In this document: positions 8,224 through 15,063 of the stretch, piece by piece
Position numbering within the stretch: position 1 is the first letter of the stretch
Layout of the letters: every line of letters starts with the position of its first letter
Assembly (NCBI GenBank): GCA_049890295.1
Contig: JBMHBP010000015.1
Coordinates: 1-26,361, forward strand
Direction: 5' to 3'
Source of the DNA: GCA-2862585 sp049890295
Lineage (GTDB): Bacteria > Bacteroidota > Bacteroidia > Flavobacteriales > UBA7312
DNA: 26,361 nt
The notes under the pieces: generated by a model
Told to the model about the DNA's origin: nothing
Seen by the model: only the letters and a program-made list of their open reading frames with translations
The model's database searches: none
Translations under genes and position numbers: made by a program

Positions 8224-8272
8224 CACCCTTATTTATTAACCAGAAACTACGAGATAGTAAAACTGCAAAATT

Positions 8273-9001
8273 ATGGCAACAAAAATTAGACTTCAAAGAC
8301 ACGGTAGAAAATCAAGACCAATTTTTAAAATTGTAGTCGCCGATAGTCGTGCAAAACGTGACGGTAAATTTATTGAGAATTTAGGTCAGTACAATCCAAA
8401 CACTAATCCTGCAACTATTGATCTTAACTTTGACAGAGCTCTTGACTGGATTATGAAAGGTGCTCAACCAACTAATACAGCCTCAGCGTTACTTAAATAT
8501 AAAGGGGTAATGATGAAAAAACACCTACTTGGTGGAGTTGCCAAAGGTGCATTTAGTGAAGATGAAGCTGAAAAAAGATTTGAAGCATGGTTATCTGAAA
8601 AAGAAGATAAGGTAATTGCTAAAAAAGACAAGCTTCACAAAGACCAAGAAGATGATAATAAAAAACGTTTAGCTGCTGAAAAAGAAATCAATGAAAACAG
8701 AGCTAAAGAACTTGCATCTGCCAATGCTGAACTTTCTGAGGAAGTAGAAGCAGTATCTGAAAGTACTGCTGACGCCGAAGAAGCAACTGCCGAAGAAACT
8801 CCAGTAGCTGAAGAATCAACTGCTGAAGAAGCACCTGCCGAGGAAACTCCAGCAGCTGAAGAAGCACCTGCCGAGGAAACTCCAGCAGCTGAAGAAGCAC
8901 CTGCTGAGGAAACTCCAGTAGCTGAAGAAGCACCTGCTGAGGAAACTCCAGTAGCTGAAGAAACACCTGCCGAGGAAAAAAAATCAGAAGAAGCAGAGTA
9001 A
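8273..9001 (+). CDS. rpsP: 30S ribosomal protein S16 with long acidic Ala/Glu/Pro repeat tail
   Basis: The protein is 242 residues, against roughly 80-90 for a minimal S16. Residues 1-80 are the conserved core (MATKIRLQRHGRKSRPIF, DSRAKRDGKFIENLGQYNP), which binds 16S rRNA and aids 30S assembly. Residues 80-150 are Lys/Glu-rich and probably helical. From about residue 168 the tail is built of an 11-residue acidic unit, AEEAPAEETPA/V, encoded by 33-bp tandem repeats. Extended S16 tails occur in Bacteroidota, but the near-identical repeats here point to recent expansion. The tail has no known function and is probably disordered and solvent-exposed. rimM follows after 4 nt, so the two form an operon. 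Confidence 0.95.
   Translation: MATKIRLQRHGRKSRPIFKIVVADSRAKRDGKFIENLGQYNPNTNPATIDLNFDRALDWIMKGAQPTNTASALLKYKGVMMKKHLLGGVAKGAFSEDEAEKRFEAWLSEKEDKVIAKKDKLHKDQEDDNKKRLAAEKEINENRAKELASANAELSEEVEAVSESTADAEEATAEETPVAEESTAEEAPAEETPAAEEAPAEETPAAEEAPAEETPVAEEAPAEETPVAEETPAEEKKSEEAE
8774..8977 (+). repeat. 33-bp in-frame tandem repeat in the rpsP tail
   Basis: Full units run 8822-8854, 8855-8887, 8888-8920 and 8921-8953. Units 1 and 2 are identical and units 3 and 4 are identical. The two pairs differ at two positions (GCC to GCT and GCA to GTA). A diverged unit lies upstream at 8774-8806, separated by a 15-bp half-unit, and a partial unit starts at 8954. Each unit encodes AEEAPAEETPA or AEEAPAEETPV. 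Copy-number change in multiples of 33 bp would keep the reading frame. Confidence 0.92.
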
Positions 9002-9005
9002 TTAT

Positions 9006-9521
9006 ATGAAAAAAGAATCGTGTTTTCGTTTAGGTACTTTTACCCGAAAACATGGATATAAAGGAGAGCTAAACGCCAAACTGGAATTTAGCTCTCCTTC
9101 TGTTTTTAAGACCCTAAAATATGTCTTCATAGAGCTTAATGGAAATCTCGTTCCGTTTTTTATAAGTACATTTCGTTTTAAAAATAATGGTATCGCACTG
9201 CTCAAATTTGAAGATATCAATACAGATGAAGAAGCTGAATCACTGATTGGTAAAAGCATTTATTTGTCACTAGATTACATGCCAAAAGATAATGACCCAC
9301 ACCAGGCTTTTATTAACTTCACAGCTAATGATAAAATTCATGGTGATTTAGGATTAATCGTATCCATACAAGACAATCAAGTACAGTCTTTGTTTGTAAT
9401 TGACTACAATGGAAAAAATGTATTAATCCCTATTGTGGAAGCATACATTCAAAAAATAGATCATCAAAAAAAAGTCGTCTACCTAAATACTCCACCAGGA
9501 CTGATTGAGTTATATATGTAA
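9006..9521 (+). CDS. rimM: 16S rRNA maturation factor RimM
   Basis: The 171 residues match the family's usual length. The N-terminal RimM domain opens with FRLGTFTRKHGYKGEL, containing the characteristic HGxxGE motif. The C-terminal half is a PRC-barrel (HGDLGLIVSIQDN, VLIPIVEAYIQKID) ending in the typical PPGLIELY. RimM binds ribosomal protein S19 in the 30S head and is needed for efficient 16S processing. It starts 4 nt after rpsP, the near-universal rpsP-rimM order. An imperfectly supported 6-bp hairpin at 9526-9542 may mark the operon's end. Confidence 0.95.
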   Translation: MKKESCFRLGTFTRKHGYKGELNAKLEFSSPSVFKTLKYVFIELNGNLVPFFISTFRFKNNGIALLKFEDINTDEEAESLIGKSIYLSLDYMPKDNDPHQAFINFTANDKIHGDLGLIVSIQDNQVQSLFVIDYNGKNVLIPIVEAYIQKIDHQKKVVYLNTPPGLIELYM

Positions 9522-9538
9522 TTATCCAATACTAATTA

Positions 9539-9571
9539 TTGGGAATATAACTACAATAACATTTACCTTTG
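9539..9571 (+). promoter_or_regulatory. promoter of the DUF4294 gene
   Basis: TTG at 9539-9541 and TACCTTTG at 9564-9571 (full TAnnTTTG match) are separated by 22 nt. The -7 element ends only 4 nt before the GTG start at 9576, so transcription is predicted to begin at or within a few nt of the start codon. Confidence 0.55.
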
Positions 9572-9575
9572 TTAA

Positions 9576-10148
9576 GTGAAAATAATAGTCTTATTATTTA
9601 TTCCCTTTTTTTGCTTTGCACAGATAGATACTTTTTCTATTAAAGAAATGTACTATGATAAGAAAGATACTTTAGTATTAACTGAACTAAAAGAAGTAGA
9701 AATCTTACATTTTAAAGATAAATCTGATGAAAGATATTTTAAACGATTACAGTATAAAACAATTAAAGTTTACCCTTACGCTAAACTAGCATCCGAAAAA
9801 TTAGATTCTTTAATGGCTGAATTAGAAACTGTTCCTAAAAAACGAAAACAAAAAGCTTATATTAAGTTATCGGAAAAATGGGCAAAAGAGTATTTAGCAG
9901 AAGATTTAAAAAAACTTACTAGATGGGAAGGTAGAATTCTATCTAAACTGATTTACAGAGAAACTAATATCAGTACATACGATATCATTAAAGATTTGAA
10001 AGGTGGAATTCATGCATTCTTTTGGCAGAGTTTAGCTAAACTCTATGACAACAATCTAAAAACTCCTTATCAACCTAAAACGGTTGAGGAAGACAAATGG
10101 ATAGAATACATCATTAAAGATGCTAAACAAAAAGGTATAATAGAATAA
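9576..10148 (+). CDS. DUF4294 family exported protein
   Basis: This encodes 190 residues with a signal peptide (MKIIVLLFIPFFCFAQ). The body is charged and helical, and the C-terminal half carries the family's conserved stretch: WEGRILSKLIYRETN, YDIIKDLKGG, HAFFWQSLAKLYDNNLK. I recognise this as the Bacteroidota-restricted DUF4294 family. No function is known. After signal cleavage it should reside in the periplasm. The start must be the GTG at 9576 or later, because an in-frame TAA lies immediately before it, and only this GTG retains the complete signal peptide. A promoter element ends 4 nt upstream. The gene converges on the hydroxyacyl-CoA dehydrogenase with a 4-nt gap. Confidence 0.85.
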   Translation: MKIIVLLFIPFFCFAQIDTFSIKEMYYDKKDTLVLTELKEVEILHFKDKSDERYFKRLQYKTIKVYPYAKLASEKLDSLMAELETVPKKRKQKAYIKLSEKWAKEYLAEDLKKLTRWEGRILSKLIYRETNISTYDIIKDLKGGIHAFFWQSLAKLYDNNLKTPYQPKTVEEDKWIEYIIKDAKQKGIIE

Positions 10149-10157
10149 GATTCTATT
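10139..10157. terminator. palindrome covering two convergent stop codons
   Basis: AATAGAAT (10139-10146) and ATTCTATT (10150-10157) form a perfect 8-bp stem with a 3-nt loop. The TAA of the DUF4294 gene (10146-10148) and the TAG of the dehydrogenase gene (10153-10155, minus) both fall inside it. It could act as a weak bidirectional terminator, but the stem is AT-rich and neither side has a strong T run. Confidence 0.4.
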
Positions 10158-11040
10158 TAAACTGTGTAGATACCACTTTATTCTTAGGTCCTTCAGAATA
10201 GTCATAGAAACCTTCACCAGATTTTACTCCTAGCATTCCTGCTGTTACCATGTTTACTAATAATGGGCAAGGAGCATATTTAGGGTTACCAAATCCTTTA
10301 TGCATAACCTCTAAAATAGATAAACAGACATCTAAGCCAATGAAATCAGCCAAATGAAGTGGCCCCATGGGATGTGCCATTCCTAACATCATTACCGTGT
10401 CAATCTCTTCAACACCGGCTACTCCTTCGTGTAAGGTAATAATAGCCTCGTTAATCATTGGCATCAAAATACGATTGGCAACAAAGCCTGGGTAATCATT
10501 AACTTCAACAGGAGCTTTACCTAAGTTTTTTGATACTTCCATAATCTTAGCAGTAACTTCATCAGAAGTCGCATAACCGCGAATGACTTCCACTAATTTC
10601 ATGATTGGCACAGGATTCATAAAGTGCATTCCTATTACTTTATCCTGTCGCTCAGTAGCAGAAGCAATTTTTGTTATTGAAATAGACGAAGTATTAGAAC
10701 CCAAAATGGTATGATTATCACATAATTCATCCAATTGTTTAAAAATTTTGAGTTTTATATCCATATTTTCGGTAGCTGCTTCAACAACAAGATCAAGACC
10801 CTTTACCGAACTAGAAAGATCCGTTGAAGTTTGGATATTTGACAATGTATTGACTTTATCTTCTTCAGTTATTTTTGATTTGACAACCATTCTATCAAGA
10901 TTTTTAGAAATGATTCTGACAGCCTTATCTAAGGCATCTTGAGATAGGTCAATTAGTCGAACTGAATAGCCACTCTGAGCAAATACATGAGCAATTCCAT
11001 TTCCCATAGTGCCAGCTCCTATTACACCGATATGTTTCAT
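10153..11040 (-). CDS. 3-hydroxybutyryl-CoA / 3-hydroxyacyl-CoA dehydrogenase
   Basis: This encodes 295 residues, close to the usual 280-295. The N-terminal Rossmann domain has the NAD-binding motif GVIGAGTMGNGIAH (residues 4-17) and an acidic Asp31 after the second strand, favouring NAD over NADP. The catalytic set is visible: SNTSSIS near 115-121, His139 in GMHFMNPVPIMKLVEVI, Glu151 and Asn142. The C-terminal helical domain has PGFVANRILMP and DFIGLDVC. It should oxidise (S)-3-hydroxyacyl-CoA to 3-oxoacyl-CoA in the cytoplasm, in beta-oxidation or butanoate metabolism. I chose the ATG at 11040, because the upstream ATG at 11064 adds eight residues ahead of the Rossmann strand. It lies 36 nt after pcm. 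Confidence 0.93.
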   Translation of the reverse strand: MKHIGVIGAGTMGNGIAHVFAQSGYSVRLIDLSQDALDKAVRIISKNLDRMVVKSKITEEDKVNTLSNIQTSTDLSSSVKGLDLVVEAATENMDIKLKIFKQLDELCDNHTILGSNTSSISITKIASATERQDKVIGMHFMNPVPIMKLVEVIRGYATSDEVTAKIMEVSKNLGKAPVEVNDYPGFVANRILMPMINEAIITLHEGVAGVEEIDTVMMLGMAHPMGPLHLADFIGLDVCLSILEVMHKGFGNPKYAPCPLLVNMVTAGMLGVKSGEGFYDYSEGPKNKVVSTQFK

Positions 11041-11076
11041 AAAATAAAATTTTAATTGAGGCAAAAGTAATAAATA

Positions 11077-11721
11077 CTATTGGCTCTTTTTAGGTAAAAG
11101 TGGTACAAAAGAAAATTCACCATATTCCTTTTGATCAATTTTATTTTCTGAAAATTTATTGATAAGTATCATTTTTTGTTTATCATTACCTCCAACTGGA
11201 ATAACCATCTTACCTCCTACTTTGAGTTGATCAACTAGATTTTGTGGAATAAAATTCGCTCCTGCAGTAACTATTATTTTATCAAATGGTGCTAATTGCT
11301 TTAGCCCTTTATAACCATCACCATAAACAAACATACATTGGTAACCTAAAGTTGGTAAAAATTCTTTTGTTTTTTGGAATAATTCTTTTTGTCTTTCAAT
11401 GGTAAATACTTGAGTTTTTAATTCTAGTAATACTGCTGTTTGATAGCCCGACCCAGTCCCAACTTCAAGAACTTTTTCATTTGGTCGGAGTTCTAAGAGT
11501 TGTGATTGAAAAGCTACCGTAAAGGGATGAGATATTGTCTGACCTGACGCAATTGGGAAAGCTTTATCTTGATAAGCGAATTCTAAAAATGCTTTTTCCA
11601 AAAACAAATGTCTTGGAATTTTAGAAATAGCCATCAATACTTTTTCATCAGTAATCCCTTTTTGTTGCAAATTTTGAACAAGCTGTAATCGTAACCCTTT
11701 ATGTCTAAAATTGTCTTTCAT
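11077..11721 (-). CDS. pcm: protein-L-isoaspartate O-methyltransferase
   Basis: The 214 residues match the family's typical length. GQTISHPFTVA at 60-70 is the substrate-side motif, and EVGTGSGYQTAVL at 86-98 is the SAM-binding motif I of class I methyltransferases. DKIIVTAGAN is the post-II motif. The enzyme methylates L-isoaspartyl residues with S-adenosylmethionine, starting repair of age-damaged proteins. It is the first gene of a two-gene unit with the hydroxyacyl-CoA dehydrogenase. It diverges from the Gfo/Idh gene across 69 bp. A TATTTTTA element at 11733-11740 (minus) is a one-mismatch candidate -7 box. Confidence 0.94.
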   Translation of the reverse strand: MKDNFRHKGLRLQLVQNLQQKGITDEKVLMAISKIPRHLFLEKAFLEFAYQDKAFPIASGQTISHPFTVAFQSQLLELRPNEKVLEVGTGSGYQTAVLLELKTQVFTIERQKELFQKTKEFLPTLGYQCMFVYGDGYKGLKQLAPFDKIIVTAGANFIPQNLVDQLKVGGKMVIPVGGNDKQKMILINKFSENKIDQKEYGEFSFVPLLPKKSQ

Positions 11722-11763
11722 CTATAAAGGTGTAAAAATAGTTATAAGTACATATTAAAATTT

Positions 11764-11771
11764 TATTTTAG
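11764..11771 (+). promoter_or_regulatory. -7-like element of the Gfo/Idh/MocA gene
   Basis: TATTTTAG differs from TAnnTTTG at one position and lies 19 nt upstream of the ATG at 11791 in the divergent gap with pcm. There is no -33 TTG at the usual distance. Confidence 0.3.
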
Positions 11772-11790
11772 CCAACAAATAACATGATAT

Positions 11791-12789
11791 ATGTTAAAAG
11801 TTGGTGTTATAGGTGCAGGTCATCTAGGAAAAATACATATTAAGCTCTTGCAAGAGCTCAATCAACTGTATGATTTGATTGGCTTTTATGACCCTGATAA
11901 AGAAACTTCAAAGTCAGTTAATAGAAAGTTTAGAGTAAAGGCTTTTAAATCTTTAGAAAGCTTAATAGAAGAAGTAGACGTAATTGATATTGTCTCACCC
12001 ACTGTATCTCATTATGAATGTGCGTCTATTGCCATTAAACTAAATAAGCACGTATTTATTGAAAAACCACTCGCTCATTCACTTATTGAAGCAGAAAAGC
12101 TGACACAATACGTAAGAGAGGCTAATGTAAAGTTTCAAGTTGGTCATGTCGAGCGTTTTAATCCGGCTTTTATTTGTGCTAAAGAATACATAAAACAGCC
12201 TTTATTTATAGAAACACATCGTTTATCTGAGTTCAATCCAAGAGGTACAGACGTAAGTGTAGTTTTAGATTTAATGATTCACGATATTGATATTATGTTG
12301 AACATTGTAAATTCACCAGTGAAAAACGTACACGCTTCTGGAGTGGCAATAGTTAGTGATACTCCTGATATAGCTAATGCTAGAATTGAATTCAACAATG
12401 GATGTATTTGTAACCTAACAGCTAGTAGAATGTCGTTGAAGTCTATGCGAAAAACACGTGTTTTTCAAAAAGATGCTTATATATCAATTGATTTGTTAGA
12501 CAAGAAATCAGAAATTATTACACTCAAAAACATCAACTCAAGTGAGAAAATTGATCCATTTGCAATAATTATCGATTTAGAAAAAGGTAAAAAGAAAAAG
12601 CAAATTTATTTTGAAAACCCAGAAGTTAAAAATACAAATGCTATTAAAGAAGAATTAAAAAGTTTTCATCAGTCAATCGTAAATGACAACGAACCAGTAG
12701 TAACAATTTACGATGGTTTGAAAGCTTTGGAATTAGCAGAACAAATCATAGAAAAGATGGAGCTTAACCTAAATTCAAATCGGATATAA
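11791..12789 (+). CDS. Gfo/Idh/MocA family oxidoreductase
   Basis: The 332 residues are typical for the family. The N-terminal Rossmann domain begins KVGVIGAGHLGKIH (residues 3-16), and IEKPLAHS (90-97) carries the conserved Lys92 of the EKP motif. The C-terminal alpha/beta domain contains GHVERFNPAF and DLMIHDIDIM, with His164 at the usual catalytic position. Such enzymes use NAD(P) to oxidise or reduce sugars and related substrates, or biliverdin-type compounds. The substrate cannot be read from sequence. The following lipoprotein and sugar-phosphate transferase genes weakly suggest a cell-surface sugar pathway. Confidence 0.9.
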   Translation: MLKVGVIGAGHLGKIHIKLLQELNQLYDLIGFYDPDKETSKSVNRKFRVKAFKSLESLIEEVDVIDIVSPTVSHYECASIAIKLNKHVFIEKPLAHSLIEAEKLTQYVREANVKFQVGHVERFNPAFICAKEYIKQPLFIETHRLSEFNPRGTDVSVVLDLMIHDIDIMLNIVNSPVKNVHASGVAIVSDTPDIANARIEFNNGCICNLTASRMSLKSMRKTRVFQKDAYISIDLLDKKSEIITLKNINSSEKIDPFAIIIDLEKGKKKKQIYFENPEVKNTNAIKEELKSFHQSIVNDNEPVVTIYDGLKALELAEQIIEKMELNLNSNRI

Positions 12790-12820
12790 TACATTGTACA
12801 ATAAATACGTTTTAAAGACA

Positions 12821-13654
12821 ATGAAATATTTAACATTTTCATTTATTGTTTTAGTATTCACTTCTTGTGAAATCATAAATACTGAAGAAGAAATACCTGC
12901 AATTATTGATATTAATGATATTACTGTTTCGGGTGGATATACTTCAAATATATCAGATGCTTGGGTCTATGTGGATAATGAATTTATAGGTGTTTATCCA
13001 TTACCAGCCTCATTTCCCATTTTAAAAACTGGCCTACAGTCAATAGTTATAGATGCTGGTATCAAAAAAAATGGGATTAGTTCCTCTAGAGAAAATTACG
13101 ATTACTATACGAGTTTCACACAAGATGTGAATCTTGAAAGTAATAAGAGTACTAGTTTAAATCCTGAAATTAGTTACAGTATCAGCAGTTTTCCATTTGT
13201 TGAAGATTTTGAAGGAATTGGAACAGTTTTAGAAGTCATTACCGATTCAGCTAATCACCAACTAGAAAAAGTATATGATAATTCAAATTCAATGTTTGGA
13301 AACTATCATGCAAAAAGTACTATTTCAGGACAGTTTGGTGAAATTTTTGAATGTAATTCAGAAAATATTAATCTACCTACCGATAGAAAAGTCTATTTAG
13401 AACTTGACTATAAGTGCAACTCGACTCTAGTTGTAGGTATGTATTGTAATTACCCATCACAGGTGGTTAAATCTGCTGTGATGTACCTTAATCCTAAATC
13501 TAATTGGAATAAAATATATATATCATTAAGTGAGCTCATTTCAAATCATACTAATGCTCAAGACTTTAAGCTATTTTTTGGTATGAGTAGAGATACTACC
13601 CTCACTGAAAATAACATTTTCCTAGACAATATTCGATTAGTGTATGAAGAATAA
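12821..13654 (+). CDS. outer-membrane-type lipoprotein of unknown function
   Basis: This encodes 277 residues. A lipoprotein signal (MKYLTFSFIVLVFTSC) has its lipobox Cys at residue 16. It is followed by an acidic stretch (EIINTEEE), a composition often linked to surface export of Bacteroidota lipoproteins. The N-terminal third includes a PEGA-like strand pattern (VYVDNEFIGVYPLPASFPILKTGLQSIVID). The rest resembles a beta-sandwich ending in FLDNIRLVYEE, as in carbohydrate-binding jelly rolls. I chose the ATG at 12821 rather than a TTG at 12794, because it places the signal at the N-terminus. It begins 31 nt after the oxidoreductase and overlaps the next gene by 11 nt, so it is probably co-expressed with the sugar transferase. 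I do not recognise the family. Confidence 0.8.
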   Translation: MKYLTFSFIVLVFTSCEIINTEEEIPAIIDINDITVSGGYTSNISDAWVYVDNEFIGVYPLPASFPILKTGLQSIVIDAGIKKNGISSSRENYDYYTSFTQDVNLESNKSTSLNPEISYSISSFPFVEDFEGIGTVLEVITDSANHQLEKVYDNSNSMFGNYHAKSTISGQFGEIFECNSENINLPTDRKVYLELDYKCNSTLVVGMYCNYPSQVVKSAVMYLNPKSNWNKIYISLSELISNHTNAQDFKLFFGMSRDTTLTENNIFLDNIRLVYEE

Positions 13655-15047
13655 TACACTACATACCATAAAATATATTTTACTCGACAGTTGTAGTGCT
13701 GCCGTTGCTTGGATTTTATTTTATTTCTATCGAACAGGATATCCTGAAACTATTGAATCTATAATTATAAATGAAGGATGGCTAATTAGAGTTTTTCTGA
13801 TTATTTTGTTTTGGCTAATTTTTTATATCGGAAGTGGTACTTACACAGACATTTATAGGAAATCTCGATTAAGTGAAGTATTCAATGGCTTTATGACTAG
13901 TCTTGTTGGTGTTACAATACTTTTTTTTGTTGTAATTCTTGATGATTATAACCTAGACCATAAACAATACTATTTAAATTATTTTACACTTTTTAGTCTA
14001 CATTTTTTAATTACGGCAATACCACGATTTTTACTCACTACCTACACAGCCTATAGAATCCATAGAAAAACAATAGGCTTTCATACCTTAATTATCGGTG
14101 CCAATGATAAAGCCATACAACTTTATATGGATTTAGAAAATGAACAAAAATCTAGTGGTCATATCATTGTTGGTTTTTTAAGTATAAGAGATAAATCAAA
14201 CTATCCATTAAAAGATCATATTTTACATTTAGGAAACTACAGCCAGGTAAAAGAAATTGTCAATCAATATAAAATCGAAGATGTAATACTTGCCATTGAG
14301 ACATCCGAACACAGTAAAATCGAAAGTATTCTAAATGACCTTGAGAATGTCAACGTCATAATCAAAATAATACCAGATATGTACGATATACTTTCTGGGA
14401 AAGTAAAAATGAATTCAATATATGGCACACCATTAATTGAAATAAAACATAAACTCCAGACAAATTCACAATTTGTGATTAAGCGTTTATTAGATTTTTT
14501 AATAGCTTCAATGGCTATTGTAGTATTTAGTCCGTTTTATTTAGTATGTGGATTATTAGTAAAGTTAAGCTCAGAGGGGCCTATAATTTTCAAGCAAAAG
14601 CGAATAGGTCAATTTGGCAAATCGTTCTATATTTTTAAATTCCGATCAATGTATGTTGATGCGGAAAAAAATGGACCACAACTCTCCAGTAAAACAGATA
14701 GCAGAATTACTCCATGGGGTAGAATAATGAGAAAAATCAGGTTGGATGAGACTCCACAATTTTTTAATGTACTACTTGGACATATGAGTTTTGTAGGACC
14801 TCGACCTGAAAGGGACTTTTTTGCAAAACAACTATTAGAGCGAGCACCACATTACAAACATATCTATAAAGTAAAACCTGGAATAACATCCTGGGGTATG
14901 GTAAAGTACGGTTATGCTGAAAACGTGGATGAAATGTTACAACGACTAAAATATGATATTCTCTATATTGAAAACATGTCTTTGTTTATTGATCTAAAAA
15001 TAATGATACATACCCTTCTTATCATTTTAGAAGGAAGAGGAAAATAG
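13644..15047 (+). CDS. polyprenyl-phosphate hexose-1-phosphate transferase (WcaJ-type initiating transferase)
   Basis: This encodes 467 residues. About four transmembrane helices precede residue 130 (for example VFLIILFWLIFYIGSG and FNGFMTSLVGVTILFFVVI). A Rossmann-like CoA-binding-type domain follows (TLIIGANDKAIQLYMDLE). A fifth membrane segment near 280-305 (KRLLDFLIASMAIVVFSPFY) leads into the bacterial sugar transferase domain. That domain has the motifs FKQKRIGQFGKSFYIFKFRSM, LDETPQFFNVL and SFVGPRPERD. Family members transfer a sugar 1-phosphate from a nucleotide sugar to undecaprenyl phosphate, the first step of exopolysaccharide or O-antigen synthesis. No glycosyltransferase, flippase or polymerase is nearby, so the glycan made is unknown. 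Confidence 0.93.
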   Translation: MKNNTLHTIKYILLDSCSAAVAWILFYFYRTGYPETIESIIINEGWLIRVFLIILFWLIFYIGSGTYTDIYRKSRLSEVFNGFMTSLVGVTILFFVVILDDYNLDHKQYYLNYFTLFSLHFLITAIPRFLLTTYTAYRIHRKTIGFHTLIIGANDKAIQLYMDLENEQKSSGHIIVGFLSIRDKSNYPLKDHILHLGNYSQVKEIVNQYKIEDVILAIETSEHSKIESILNDLENVNVIIKIIPDMYDILSGKVKMNSIYGTPLIEIKHKLQTNSQFVIKRLLDFLIASMAIVVFSPFYLVCGLLVKLSSEGPIIFKQKRIGQFGKSFYIFKFRSMYVDAEKNGPQLSSKTDSRITPWGRIMRKIRLDETPQFFNVLLGHMSFVGPRPERDFFAKQLLERAPHYKHIYKVKPGITSWGMVKYGYAENVDEMLQRLKYDILYIENMSLFIDLKIMIHTLLIILEGRGK

Positions 15048-15063
15048 GTTTACTTTCTATTTT
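15041..15063. terminator. AT-rich inverted repeat over the convergent 3' ends of the sugar transferase and accC
   Basis: AAAATAG (15041-15047) and CTATTTT (15057-15063) pair around a 9-nt loop. Both stop codons fall inside the structure (TAG at 15045-15047, and TAA of accC at 15050-15052 on the minus strand). On the plus strand the second arm ends in TTTTT. It is a weak candidate bidirectional terminator. Confidence 0.35.

Noticed and set aside
8703..8966. 87-codon minus-strand frame with Leu/Gln repeats inside rpsP
   Set aside because: It is the reverse complement of the S16 tail repeat, and its Leu-Gln periodicity follows from the 33-bp unit. There is no promoter or start context.
9002..9259. 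85-codon minus-strand frame antisense to rimM
   Set aside because: It is a shadow of the rimM coding frame, and the plus frame matches RimM along its whole length.
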